Origin: Candidatus Poseidoniales archaeon | GTDB lineage: Archaea; Thermoplasmatota; Poseidoniia; Poseidoniales; Poseidoniaceae | Length of the DNA: 64,000 bases | NCBI GenBank assembly: GCA_003602415.1 | Contig: QQSK01000003.1 | Coordinates: forward strand, 29,610-93,609 | Direction: 5' to 3' | Shown here: positions 18,385 to 27,161 of the stretch, one piece after another | Position numbering within the stretch: the stretch's first letter is position 1 | Layout: each line of letters begins with the position of its first letter | Notes under the pieces: model-generated | What the model saw: the letters and a program-made list of their open reading frames with translations, nothing else | The model's database searches: none | Told to the model about the DNA's origin: nothing | Position numbers and translations under genes: made by a program

Positions 18385-19925
18385 GATAGATCCTCTCCCA
18401 ACCATTTGTTATTCCAAGTTCCACCAATCACTTCGTAACCTTCAGTGTAAAATGATCTTAATCTCTTGAAATCGTTACCAGATAACGAACCACCAGAGTA
18501 GTAACCATCTACATTTTCCCAAGGTGCTTTCTCTATCCAATCGATGTATGCTGTTGGAGTGTGAACCAACCACTTATGATTTACAACATCTACCGAACCT
18601 TCGACATAACAAGATTCGAGAATTATATCATTCGCCTCACACCATTCATCGGACATTGGAAGCATAATGTATGCCCAAGCGTGGCCCTGCCATGATTCAA
18701 ATTCAGAATCTGCAAGTGCCCCAAACACATACCAAGTAGGGATTCCTTTAGTTCGCATGATGCTCATGAATGCATTGGACTGTTCGTCACAATCACCCAT
18801 TCCTGCAACAAGACACTGTTCCCCACTTCTTGCAACATTTGGTGCACTGACATCGTATGGAACATTATCGTTTAACCAATCAAAGGTAGCCCTCGCAAAT
18901 GCATAGGCGTTGTCCTTTAGATTTCCAGGTAATGAAGCCTCAATACTTGCTGCCGTTTGATACACAGTAGGTGCTGTGGATTGTCTAGCATCGATAGCCC
19001 ACCCCTCAGCACCTCTATCATACCAAGGATTGGCTGAAAATGTGGCTGATCTAGACCCCATGCCTCTTTCTTCAATATCATCGAAAGTACCAGAACGAGA
19101 GACACTAGTCCCTTCCGATTTACCATCTACTTTACCATCCATTCTTGTTGAATGCCACCATGTGTGAGATGATGATTTGAGATTTACTGCGAAGTCTACA
19201 GTTTCATGGGTTCCTGCTGGCACATCTATTGATACTCTTACACAGTCTCCATGAGGGCATTTTTCAGAACCTAATCCTTTACCTGGCCACCAAACTTCGG
19301 TTCCATCTCCAGTTACGATGGCATTCGATTTTTGTCTAGTAGAACCATCCGTTGGTATTGCAATAACTTCTCCATCAAGACGTAATTCCATAGAATTAAT
19401 TTCTTGAATTTGAGATTTTGCAATTTCCGTGCCATCTGTATAAGCAAGAGAAAAAGCACCTCCTTCGTTGCTTGTTACATCCATAGGTATTGGTATTGAT
19501 TCCTCCAAGTGACCATTTCCTGAACCATTATTCCAAAGATCAATACTTCGAACTACTGTGTATTCGGCCTCTAGAGGATAGACTTGATGAGGAGCTAGAC
19601 CCTCCATAATGTAGTCTTCAATTTCGGCCCATTTAGCCAGAACAAATTGTTTAGCATCAGGTGTGAAAAATATGAATGCTATTAGAGCAATCAATCCTAA
19701 TTGGTTAATTTTGCTTCTCTTCTTTCGAACTTTTCTCTTACTTGAAGAACTTGTCATCGCATGCCTAGGTGCAACGCCTTGCTTTGCTTTTCGAGTAGGT
19801 GAACGCATGAATTCTCCTCGAACTCTTGCATTCATGCCGGATGCACCTGAAATTACTCTACCGCAACTATAGCAGATAGAATCGCCCGGTAGCGTTTGGG
19901 CTCGGCAGAACGGACACGTTCCCAT
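18381..19925 (-). CDS. Membrane-anchored transglutaminase-like protein with N-terminal zinc ribbon
   Basis: The 514-residue protein opens with a short zinc ribbon (Cys-Pro-Phe-Cys, then Cys-Tyr-Ser-Cys). A basic stretch and one membrane helix (about residues 75-90) place the rest outside the cell. The C-terminal half is a transglutaminase/papain-like core with a plausible catalytic triad of Cys379 (Gly-Asp-Cys-Asp-Glu-Gln-Ser), His415 (Gly-His-Ala-Trp) and Asp462 (Tyr-Ile-Asp-Trp). Such domains in archaea are usually proteases or cross-linkers; the substrate is unknown. It is the first gene of a coupled unit with trkA and trkH. Whether it affects potassium transport cannot be told from sequence. 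Confidence 0.78.
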   Translation of the reverse strand: MGTCPFCRAQTLPGDSICYSCGRVISGASGMNARVRGEFMRSPTRKAKQGVAPRHAMTSSSSKRKVRKKRSKINQLGLIALIAFIFFTPDAKQFVLAKWAEIEDYIMEGLAPHQVYPLEAEYTVVRSIDLWNNGSGNGHLEESIPIPMDVTSNEGGAFSLAYTDGTEIAKSQIQEINSMELRLDGEVIAIPTDGSTRQKSNAIVTGDGTEVWWPGKGLGSEKCPHGDCVRVSIDVPAGTHETVDFAVNLKSSSHTWWHSTRMDGKVDGKSEGTSVSRSGTFDDIEERGMGSRSATFSANPWYDRGAEGWAIDARQSTAPTVYQTAASIEASLPGNLKDNAYAFARATFDWLNDNVPYDVSAPNVARSGEQCLVAGMGDCDEQSNAFMSIMRTKGIPTWYVFGALADSEFESWQGHAWAYIMLPMSDEWCEANDIILESCYVEGSVDVVNHKWLVHTPTAYIDWIEKAPWENVDGYYSGGSLSGNDFKRLRSFYTEGYEVIGGTWNNKWLGEDLS

Positions 19926-20007
19926 TGTTATCTAGGCTAGACGGTACCTCCATGAAGGTTCTGCCCCCAAATAAAAGTGAAAAACCTGTAATTAAACTAG
20001 GCAAAAT

Positions 20008-20032
20008 GTGCATTAGTGGCCCTAATGAGCAC
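20008..20032 (-). terminator. Inverted repeat downstream of the membrane gene at 20037-20756
   Basis: GTGCATTAG pairs with CTAATGAGCAC around a TGGCC loop, with a 2-base bulge. On the minus strand the hairpin begins four bases after the gene's stop and is followed by ATTTTG, so it could end transcription of that gene. Confidence 0.4.
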
Positions 20033-20036
20033 TTAC

Positions 20037-20756
20037 TTACTCTTCTTCTTTAGTGTTAGTGCGAGATGCATCGGACCAGATTCTTCTAAGACGCCTTCTA
20101 GCTGGTTTTGGAACAGCAGCCCAAACCCAATTGTGAGCACTTTTTTCGGCTAAAAGCAATGGAGGAATCACAAATATCCAAATTATCGGATTTTTTACTG
20201 CAGTGTATAATGAAGTAATTAGTAAACATTCCCAGAAAAACGTTTTCAAAACTATGCCCCATCTCTTTCCTAGGAGCATTCCATATCCATGACGACAAAA
20301 AATCAATGCGTGAGCTCTTGGTGAAATTATTGCAACAAGTAAGATAGTTGAACCTAAGGTTAAATCAAGATCATATATTTGCAGAAGTCTGAAAATTACA
20401 AACATTGCAACCATGCCACCAACAGCAAGACCCAATGCCCAACCTGTAGTAGGTTGTGAACCAGTTCTTCGAACTTTCTTCGTTCGTAATATCAAGTGTA
20501 CAATAACCGCTAAAATAAGGCAAATTACAAGATTGAGATAGGGCAAAAATTTACCCTCTAAGTAAGGCAATAAAAGACTACTATCCCCCATTGAACCATA
20601 TACGCCTCCTAACAATATTCCCCAGAACATCATGCTCCAAGCAGTAGGTAGATCATAGAATCCAGAATATCTGGTCATCACTCCGCGCCAGCCTAATCCC
20701 ATACCGATTAATGCAGTAATCGATGCGATCTGAAACAACATCAAATCGCTCGCCAT
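20037..20756 (-). CDS. Polytopic membrane protein of unknown function
   Basis: The 239-residue protein has about six or seven hydrophobic helices and a basic, then acidic, C-terminus (Arg-Arg-Arg-Leu-Arg-Arg, ending in three glutamates). No motif points to a known transporter or enzyme. It is followed by a hairpin and is separated from the transglutaminase-trk unit by about 110 bases, so it is probably its own transcription unit. Its start region faces the divergent ArsA/Get3 gene 77 bases away. Confidence 0.65.
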   Translation of the reverse strand: MASDLMLFQIASITALIGMGLGWRGVMTRYSGFYDLPTAWSMMFWGILLGGVYGSMGDSSLLLPYLEGKFLPYLNLVICLILAVIVHLILRTKKVRRTGSQPTTGWALGLAVGGMVAMFVIFRLLQIYDLDLTLGSTILLVAIISPRAHALIFCRHGYGMLLGKRWGIVLKTFFWECLLITSLYTAVKNPIIWIFVIPPLLLAEKSAHNWVWAAVPKPARRRLRRIWSDASRTNTKEEE

Positions 20757-20833
20757 GCTATACTCCTGTCAAGCACTATTCAAGTGAGTTGTGCAAACCT
20801 AAGCCTTGAATATGTCCATCTTGAGGCTATGAT

Positions 20834-21997
20834 ATGGCACGACTACTTCTTTTCGGAGGAAAAGGCGGAGTGGGTAAGACAACTACCTCAACTTCTACCG
20901 CTGTAGGATTAGCAGATTCAGGCCTGAAGGTCCTTTTGGTAAGTAGCGATCCAGCACATAGTACATCAGACAGTCTTGGTGTACAATTAGGTCCGGAACC
21001 AACCGCTGTTGAGGGCGTTGATGGATTATGGGGCTTGGAATTAGATCCTGAAGCAAGAATTTCAGACCACATTCCAAAACTTACAGAAAGTTTAGGTCCA
21101 TTGATGGGAGGAGAAAACCCTGATTTGAACGCATCTGAAATGATCCTTCCAGGATTGGATGAAGCAATGGCATTCGATGAGCTGCTTAAGCATCTAGAAA
21201 ACCCTGATTGGGATGTAATTGTTTTTGATACAGCACCTACAGGGCACACTCTACGCTTCTTAGCACTACCTGAAATTATTGAAAAATGGGCTGACAAGAT
21301 AATTCGCATGCATCGAGTTACTGGAGGTATTAGAGCACTTATGTTTGGGTCCAAAGATGGAGAAAAGATGCGTGATGAATTAGAAAAATTCCGTCGCAGA
21401 GTTTTACATGTTAGGAGAATTCTTTGTAATCCAGATGTAACTAGATTCACACTTGTAACGATCCCTGAAAAGATGGGTGTCAATGAAACCATTCGTGCTC
21501 ATCAAGCATTGGATGAATTCAAGCTACCAGTGTCAGGATGCGTTGTAAATCGCATGACTCCAGATTTAGAACATGAGTTTATTCAGACAAGGCGCTCTAA
21601 CGAGCGAAAAAATGTTGATGACTTATCCAAATCATTACCTGATTTACATCTACACGAAGTCGAGCTAAAGGATTCAGATATTCACGGAATTGAATCTTTG
21701 AGAAATATCTGTGCTGAGTTACATGGTGAAATAAATATCTCAGATGGACTAGGTCCTTTCGATATAGGACTTGGACTTGAAGTCCATCGTGGCACTTGGT
21801 CAGATGGAGATAATGTTTTACTGCATTTACCTGGTATTGCTCGTGAAGATTTGTCCCTTCGTAGCGAATCGGGAACTGTTTATGTTGGAATTAATTCCCG
21901 TGAACATCCAGTACCATTCGATAGACCTGCTAAAGCAAGTCAAGTAAATGCTAAACTTGAAGATGATATCTTGAGATTAACATTCCCTTCTGAATAA
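20834..21997 (+). CDS. ArsA/Get3-type ATPase with C-terminal HSP20-like domain
   Basis: The protein is a deviant-Walker P-loop ATPase of the ArsA/Get3 family. It has Gly-Gly-Lys-Gly-Gly-Val-Gly-Lys-Thr-Thr at 8-17, a switch I Asp-Pro-Ala-His-Ser and a switch II Asp-Thr-Ala-Pro-Thr-Gly-His. Family members deliver tail-anchored proteins or power arsenite export. Residues from about 305 to 387 form an added beta-rich domain like the alpha-crystallin/HSP20 tail seen on some ArsA proteins (Leu-Pro-Gly-Ile-Ala-Arg-Glu-Asp-Leu). No arsenite genes are nearby. The next gene is srp54, so a role in membrane-protein targeting is more likely. GAGGC eight bases before the ATG supports the start. Confidence 0.85.
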   Translation: MARLLLFGGKGGVGKTTTSTSTAVGLADSGLKVLLVSSDPAHSTSDSLGVQLGPEPTAVEGVDGLWGLELDPEARISDHIPKLTESLGPLMGGENPDLNASEMILPGLDEAMAFDELLKHLENPDWDVIVFDTAPTGHTLRFLALPEIIEKWADKIIRMHRVTGGIRALMFGSKDGEKMRDELEKFRRRVLHVRRILCNPDVTRFTLVTIPEKMGVNETIRAHQALDEFKLPVSGCVVNRMTPDLEHEFIQTRRSNERKNVDDLSKSLPDLHLHEVELKDSDIHGIESLRNICAELHGEINISDGLGPFDIGLGLEVHRGTWSDGDNVLLHLPGIAREDLSLRSESGTVYVGINSREHPVPFDRPAKASQVNAKLEDDILRLTFPSE

Positions 21998-22004
21998 TTA
22001 TCCG

Positions 22005-22034
22005 TTGGGTTCAAACCCAATGCTCTTTTGGGTT
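22005..22034 (+). promoter_or_regulatory. Mutually exclusive hairpins just before the srp54 start codon
   Basis: The 42-base gap between the ArsA/Get3 gene and srp54 holds TTGGGTT (22005-22011), AACCCAA (22014-22020) and TTGGGTT again (22028-22034). The middle copy can pair with either neighbour but not both. The second hairpin would end five bases before the srp54 ATG at 22040 and could hide its ribosome entry site. No standard Shine-Dalgarno sequence is present. Confidence 0.4.
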
Positions 22035-22039
22035 GAAAT

Positions 22040-23404
22040 ATGGCACTCGAGTCACTCTCTAGGGGAATCTTCTCCGCTTTGGGGATGCTCAAGAGTAAAA
22101 GGAAACTCGATGAAGACGAGTTAAAGGAGATGTTACGCTCACTTAGAAGGGCTCTCCAAGAAGCAGATTTCAACGTCCGACAAACCAAAGAGATCACTGA
22201 AAAACTCGAAATTCGACTCCGAGAAGAAGAGGCTAGACCTGGAATTACTTTGCAAACGCATGCAATGAATATACTCTATACTGAATTGGTACGCTTACTT
22301 GGACCATCTAGAGAAGTCAGGCCGCATCAATCAACAATTCTGATGGTTGGATTATATGGTAATGGTAAGACCACTAGTACTGCGAAATTAGCAGAATGGT
22401 ATCGCCGCCGACATGGTGTACGTGTTGCAGTAATCGAAGCCGACGTACATCGACCTGGTGCTTACAACCAATTGACACAATTGTTGGAAGATTCAACTGT
22501 TGATGTTTATGGGGAGCCTGACAACAAAAGTGCAGTAGATATCGTTCGTAACGGTTTGAAGGCTCATGCAGCTGCAGACTTGGTTATTATCGATACAGCA
22601 GGCCGCCACAAATTAGACGAAGAATTAGTGGTTGAACTAGAAGAAATCTCTGCAGTTGCAAATGCCAATGAGAGATTCTTGGTCATAGATGCTCAAGTTG
22701 GGCAATCCGCGGGCCCTGTAGCCGCTAACTTCCATGATTTGGCAGGTGTTACAGGAATTGTAATCACTAAACTCGATGGTACTGCAAGAGGTGGTGGAGC
22801 ATTATCTGCAGTAGCAACCACTGGTGCTCCTGTAATGTATATTGGTACTGGTGAAAAGGTAGCTGATTTGGAGAAATTTGAATCTGATCGTTTTATTTCA
22901 AGACTACTGGGCATGGGTGACATTCGTGGCCTAATTGACCTAGCACCTGAAGATATGGATGAAGAAGAAGCCATGCGTATTACTCAGCGAATGTTATCTG
23001 GTAGATTCACCCTAAATGATATGTATTCACAAATGGAAATGATGTCTAAGGTAGGAACTATTGACAAGTTGCTATCATTCCTTCCCTCCGGTATGTTTGG
23101 CGGAATGGGTGCTATGGGCAAGAACCAAAAAGAGGCCATGCAGGCTAATTTAGACCGTTATCGTGTTATCATGGATTCTATGACTACCTATGAGAAAGAT
23201 GAGCCTGCCAAAATAAAGGCTGATAGAATCAAACGGATTGCAAGAGGGTCTGGTGTCAAGGAAAAAGACGTTCGAGAATTGATTGGACAATGGAATCGTT
23301 CTCGTAAGATGATGAAGGGAATGAGCGGTAATCGTAAGATGAACAAGCAAATGAAACGCATGATGCGTGATACTGAAATGGATTTCGATGGTCTCGAAAT
23401 GTGA
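22040..23404 (+). CDS. srp54: Signal recognition particle GTPase SRP54
   Basis: SRP54 binds signal sequences on nascent chains and docks with FtsY. The 454-residue protein has the N domain, then the G domain with P-loop Gly-Leu-Tyr-Gly-Asn-Gly-Lys-Thr-Thr at 104-112, Asp-Thr-Ala-Gly-Arg at 185-189 and Thr-Lys-Leu-Asp-Gly at 243-247. A methionine-rich M domain follows, containing the SRP RNA-binding Ser-Gly and Arg-rich segment. The C-terminus is basic and then acidic. The gene follows the ArsA/Get3-like gene by 42 bases. It abuts the convergent proS stop. Confidence 0.95.
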   Translation: MALESLSRGIFSALGMLKSKRKLDEDELKEMLRSLRRALQEADFNVRQTKEITEKLEIRLREEEARPGITLQTHAMNILYTELVRLLGPSREVRPHQSTILMVGLYGNGKTTSTAKLAEWYRRRHGVRVAVIEADVHRPGAYNQLTQLLEDSTVDVYGEPDNKSAVDIVRNGLKAHAAADLVIIDTAGRHKLDEELVVELEEISAVANANERFLVIDAQVGQSAGPVAANFHDLAGVTGIVITKLDGTARGGGALSAVATTGAPVMYIGTGEKVADLEKFESDRFISRLLGMGDIRGLIDLAPEDMDEEEAMRITQRMLSGRFTLNDMYSQMEMMSKVGTIDKLLSFLPSGMFGGMGAMGKNQKEAMQANLDRYRVIMDSMTTYEKDEPAKIKADRIKRIARGSGVKEKDVRELIGQWNRSRKMMKGMSGNRKMNKQMKRMMRDTEMDFDGLEM

Positions 23405-24895
23405 TCAGTATGTTTTAGCCAAAATCACTCTTCTAGTAGTAGGCTTACCAGACATGAAGCAAGGTCTTTCAGAATCATAAGACTCTGTTGCATCTCCAAG
23501 GAATGATAAGCCAGTCGTTCTTTCTATAGTTTCAGCATGAGCATCTGTACCATCAAATGCCATTTCGTAGATCTTGCCATCCTCTACATCATCTAGGTTG
23601 GTTAATGGAATAACAACATCTTCTGTATGAGCCCTAGAACGTTTTCGTAATTCATCAGATATTTCATCGAGAACTCTCTTACATTCCTGAATTATGTTAT
23701 CCATTGGCAGAGGTTCCTTGCCACCGGTTCTCCTAGCAGCAAATGCTGTATTGTTCTCGATATCTCGAGGACCTATGTCCAATCTTAGTGGGACACCTTT
23801 AATCTCCCAGTCAAAGTATTTCTGTCCTGCATGAATATCCCTTGAATCAACCTTTACTCTAAGTCCTGCAGATTTCAGTATAGCTGCGATTTCTTCAGCC
23901 TTAGCAATTGTGTCAACATCAGAATTTTTACGAATCATAGGACATATTACGACTTGATGTGGAGCGATTGCAGGAGGCATGATCAATCCATTATCATCAC
24001 CATGCATTCCTACTACAGCACCCAATAACCTCTCAGACATCCCGTAGGTTGTTTGGTGACAATGTTGCTGTTTTGCCTCCAAATTTTCGTAAGTCAAATC
24101 AAATGCTTTAGCCCACTGGTCACGATAGTGATGGCATGAAGCCACTTGCAGAGTTCGGCCATTTGGCATAATCGCATCTATGCCAATTGTATACCAGGCA
24201 CCAGGAAATGTATCCCAAACTGGTCTTCTGGCCTTGATTACAGGTAGGCAGAGGTCATGCATCAAATTGTCAACAATCTGCAAATCCTGTTCGATTTGTC
24301 TTGTAGCACATTCTTCATCAGCATGCGCAGTATGAGCTTCAAAGAAATGAATTTCTCGAACTCTGATAAATGAACGAGTTTGCTTAGTCTCATATCTGAA
24401 GGTGTTAACCATCTGGTACACTTTCAGTGGCAAATCTTTGTGAGATCGAATCCAAAGAGGAAACATGGTATACATTGCAGTCTCACTAGTTGGCCTGAGG
24501 AACATTGGGATATCCAGTTCGTTTTCACCAGCGTGTTTTACCCAATATACTTCTTTTTTGAACCCGCCTTCTTCGTCCTCATCTCGTAAGTCGTCAGGGT
24601 CCACTCCTTCTTCACGAGCACGCTTGAGCCTTGCAACCAAAGCATTTTCTTTTTCTAGAAGATTTTCAGGAATTAGAAGAGGAAAGTTGACTTCTTCATG
24701 GTCTGTTCTTTCCATCTCTGCGTGAGTAAGTGCATCAATTAATTTCATTGTGCGCCAACCATATGGTCTCCAAACATCCATTCCTTTGATTGGATAACGC
24801 TTGTCAACCAATTCCGCAGCCTCAACAATGAATGGATACCAAGAATTGAAATCTTCAACCTTTGATGGGATTCCTCTCTTGGCTTTTCCGCCCAT
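23405..24895 (-). CDS. proS: Prolyl-tRNA synthetase (archaeal/eukaryotic type)
   Basis: This class II enzyme charges tRNA-Pro. The N-terminal part reads Asp-Phe-Asn-Ser-Trp-Tyr, then Arg-Pro-Tyr-Gly-Trp. Motif 2 includes Phe-Arg-Tyr-Glu-Thr-Lys-Gln-Thr-Arg. The anticodon-binding domain and a zinc-like C-terminal domain end in Lys-Thr-Tyr, the terminal tyrosine typical of this subtype. I start at 24895, where AGGAG stands eight bases before the ATG; ATG codons at 24925 and 24922 would add about ten residues. The upstream membrane-protein gene ends 39 bases before it, so the two are probably co-transcribed. About 496 residues. Confidence 0.94.
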   Translation of the reverse strand: MGGKAKRGIPSKVEDFNSWYPFIVEAAELVDKRYPIKGMDVWRPYGWRTMKLIDALTHAEMERTDHEEVNFPLLIPENLLEKENALVARLKRAREEGVDPDDLRDEDEEGGFKKEVYWVKHAGENELDIPMFLRPTSETAMYTMFPLWIRSHKDLPLKVYQMVNTFRYETKQTRSFIRVREIHFFEAHTAHADEECATRQIEQDLQIVDNLMHDLCLPVIKARRPVWDTFPGAWYTIGIDAIMPNGRTLQVASCHHYRDQWAKAFDLTYENLEAKQQHCHQTTYGMSERLLGAVVGMHGDDNGLIMPPAIAPHQVVICPMIRKNSDVDTIAKAEEIAAILKSAGLRVKVDSRDIHAGQKYFDWEIKGVPLRLDIGPRDIENNTAFAARRTGGKEPLPMDNIIQECKRVLDEISDELRKRSRAHTEDVVIPLTNLDDVEDGKIYEMAFDGTDAHAETIERTTGLSFLGDATESYDSERPCFMSGKPTTRRVILAKTY

Positions 24896-24934
24896 GCAAT
24901 CGACTCCTATGGCACCATTCATCAAACTGCCGCA

Positions 24935-25483
24935 TCACTTCTTACGGAATGCTAGAATGAGAAGTATGATGCTGCTTACCACTGCAACATAATCAGGGAT
25001 TCCAATTTCAGGGAATGGTAATGACCAAGCCTGTTCATTACTGATATTGTGTATATCAATCCAATTTAATCTGGTAGCTTCTGAAGTGCATTTTTCGGCA
25101 GTACACTGTGAGTTTAGGAAACCAAAAGCCCCAAACAGGTTTCCAATTGAGACAACTAATGCAGAGATACTGAAAACTTTCAGCAGTCCGTTACTTTTCT
25201 TTTCAGGAACCTTTGGTAAGTTAGGAAGATTTGGAAGAGGCATCGGTTCTGGTATTGCTGCCCCTGGAACAACTTCTATCATATTATCTTGAGTTGTCAT
25301 GGCAGTTACAACTTCAACTTCAGGTAAACCAGTTGATTGACTTGGTTTAGTAGGAGTTATAGGTTCGATATTTAGCCCAAAAATCCTCTCAGCAAGGCTA
25401 GCTAAAACTGGATCTGCCGCAATTTCGGCTTCATCAATTTCACCATCAAGAAGACGCTTAACTTTGTCATCATGAGCATCCAT
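24935..25483 (-). CDS. Unidentified protein with two membrane helices
   Basis: The 182-residue product starts with an acidic, probably helical, cytoplasmic part. A Pro-Leu-rich linker (Pro-Met-Pro-Leu-Pro-Asn-Leu-Pro) leads to two hydrophobic helices at about 100-120 and 160-178. Between them is a short loop with two cysteines (Cys-Thr-Ala-Glu-Lys-Cys) that may form a disulfide outside the cell. A good ribosome-binding sequence, GGAGG, precedes the ATG. I know no family for it. It lies between transaldolase and proS on the same strand. Confidence 0.65.
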   Translation of the reverse strand: MDAHDDKVKRLLDGEIDEAEIAADPVLASLAERIFGLNIEPITPTKPSQSTGLPEVEVVTAMTTQDNMIEVVPGAAIPEPMPLPNLPNLPKVPEKKSNGLLKVFSISALVVSIGNLFGAFGFLNSQCTAEKCTSEATRLNWIDIHNISNEQAWSLPFPEIGIPDYVAVVSSIILLILAFRKK

Positions 25484-25536
25484 GGCAATCGCCTCCTAGT
25501 CCAATGTGGATAGGTTCTCATTATCAAGCGTTCGCT

Positions 25537-26196
25537 TCAAGCATTACCTGCTGCTTCGACCTCAGCCCAATCTTTCATAAAACCGGCTAATCCCTTGTCA
25601 GTCAACGGATGACTCATCAATTGGCGGAATGTTTTGGTAGGCATTGTTACTGTATGAGCGCCTAACTGCATACATGCTAGAACATGAGTTGGATGTCTAA
25701 TCGATGCAGCTAAAACTTTGGTACTAACATCATAATTTTCCCAAGTTGCCATAATTTCAGCGATTAACGTCATGCCATCCGCACCAGTATCGTCGATTCG
25801 ACCAATGAACGGTGAAACATATGTTGCACCAGCCTTAGCAGCCATCAATGCTTGTGATGCTGAAAATATGAGAGTCACATTTGTCTTTATTCCATCCTCA
25901 GTTAGTATTTTTGTAGCCGCTAATCCTTCAGGTGTGCAAGGTATTTTGATAATCACATTATCTGGCAATTCGCTCTTGAGTGCTCTACCTTGCTCGACCA
26001 TCCCTGCAGTATCCAAAGCAGTCACTTCCGCTGAAATTGGGCCATCACAGATTGCTGCAATTTCTGCAACGACTGTTTTGAAATCTCGACCACTTTTCTT
26101 AATCAATGAAGGATTTGTCGTCACTCCATCAAGAATACCCCATGAGGCAATTTCTCTAATTTCATCTACATCGGCTGTATCAAGGAAGAACTCCAT
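25537..26196 (-). CDS. tal: Small transaldolase (TalC/MipB type)
   Basis: The 219-residue protein belongs to the short transaldolase/fructose-6-phosphate aldolase group. It begins Glu-Phe-Phe-Leu-Asp-Thr-Ala and has Thr-Thr-Asn-Pro-Ser-Leu-Ile. The Schiff-base lysine is probably Lys84 in Ile-Ile-Lys-Ile-Pro. It moves dihydroxyacetone units between sugar phosphates in the non-oxidative pentose phosphate pathway. I start at the ATG at 26196, where the first strand begins; a TTG at 26226 gives an unlikely ten-residue extension. It follows the transketolase C-terminal subunit by 26 bases, so the transketolase and transaldolase genes form one pathway operon. Confidence 0.92.
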   Translation of the reverse strand: MEFFLDTADVDEIREIASWGILDGVTTNPSLIKKSGRDFKTVVAEIAAICDGPISAEVTALDTAGMVEQGRALKSELPDNVIIKIPCTPEGLAATKILTEDGIKTNVTLIFSASQALMAAKAGATYVSPFIGRIDDTGADGMTLIAEIMATWENYDVSTKVLAASIRHPTHVLACMQLGAHTVTMPTKTFRQLMSHPLTDKGLAGFMKDWAEVEAAGNA

Positions 26197-26222
26197 GATA
26201 ATCTGCTGTTGAAGGCGGTGCT

Positions 26223-27161
26223 TCAAACCTTCCTCGCGATTGCCTTCTTGGCGGCTTCCACAATATGGTGTGATTTTAGGCCCATCATTTCCAACATTTC
26301 TTCTGAACCTGCTGATTCTCCAAAGCGGTCCGGTACGCCGATTTTCTCCATAGGAACCGGATGAGAAGAAACAAGGTGTTCAGCCACAGCACCTCCTAAT
26401 CCTCCTATCACTGAATGGTCTTCAGCCGTAACAAATGCTCCACATTGTTTTGCTAGGTTATCAAGAAGTTCAGTGTCTAATGGTTTGATCGTATGCATGT
26501 CCACTACTGTGGCATTTATTCCTTCATCTTTCAGCATATTAGCAGCATCCATGGCTTCGTGAACTAGTACTCCACATGCGATTATTGCAACATCGTTGCC
26601 TTCAGACAAAACAACACCTTTGCCGATTTGAATTTCATTTTCCTTGCCATCGTAAAGCACAGGTGTTTTATTTCTTGCAGTTCGCATGTATGATGGACTT
26701 CCCAGTCCAGGTAACTGCATAGTCAAAGCCTTGGTAGAAATATCATCACAAGGGTGCATTACTACTACATTTGGCAAGGTTCGATAAATGGCTAAATCTT
26801 CAATCGATTGTGCACTTGAACCATCGGTTCCCGTGTGAGTTCCACCATGTGATCCACAAAGATGGACTGCAAGGTTAGGCCTGGCAACACCATTACGCAT
26901 TTGCTCGAATGCTCTTTCAGTAAATATAGCAAATGTACTTGCGAATGGAATGTATCCACTAGATGCTAATCCTGCACCTACAAGTAGCATGTTCTGTTCA
27001 CCAATTCCACATGAAACAGTTCTTTCTGGATGTGCTTTACGGAAATGAAGTGATTTAGTGGATTTACCCAAATCTGCCTCTAAAACAACCACCTTTGGAT
27101 TGTCAGCGAGTGCTAGTAGAGCTTCTCCATATCCATCTCTTGTTGCTGCCATGCGACTCAT
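26223..27161 (-). CDS. Transketolase C-terminal subunit
   Basis: These 312 residues cover the pyrimidine-binding and C-terminal domains of transketolase. They include Glu-Ala-Asp-Leu-Gly-Lys-Ser, the Gly-Ile-Gly-Glu-Gln-Asn-Met cofactor-activating glutamate, and Gly-Ser-His-Gly-Gly-Thr-His-Thr-Gly. With the N-terminal subunit encoded just upstream it forms the two-polypeptide transketolase used by several archaea and bacteria. The ATG at 27161 overlaps the TGA of the upstream gene (ATGA), which fits equimolar synthesis of the two subunits. Confidence 0.92.
   Translation of the reverse strand: MSRMAATRDGYGEALLALADNPKVVVLEADLGKSTKSLHFRKAHPERTVSCGIGEQNMLLVGAGLASSGYIPFASTFAIFTERAFEQMRNGVARPNLAVHLCGSHGGTHTGTDGSSAQSIEDLAIYRTLPNVVVMHPCDDISTKALTMQLPGLGSPSYMRTARNKTPVLYDGKENEIQIGKGVVLSEGNDVAIIACGVLVHEAMDAANMLKDEGINATVVDMHTIKPLDTELLDNLAKQCGAFVTAEDHSVIGGLGGAVAEHLVSSHPVPMEKIGVPDRFGESAGSEEMLEMMGLKSHHIVEAAKKAIARKV

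Noticed and set aside
20827..21492. Minus-strand 221-codon frame inside the ArsA/Get3 gene
   Set aside because: It is antisense to a clear P-loop ATPase and its serine/proline-rich translation fits a shadow frame.
20834..21997. Arsenic resistance operon
   Set aside because: The ArsA-like protein has no ArsB, ArsC, ArsR or ArsM neighbour. srp54 is next door, so targeting is the better reading.
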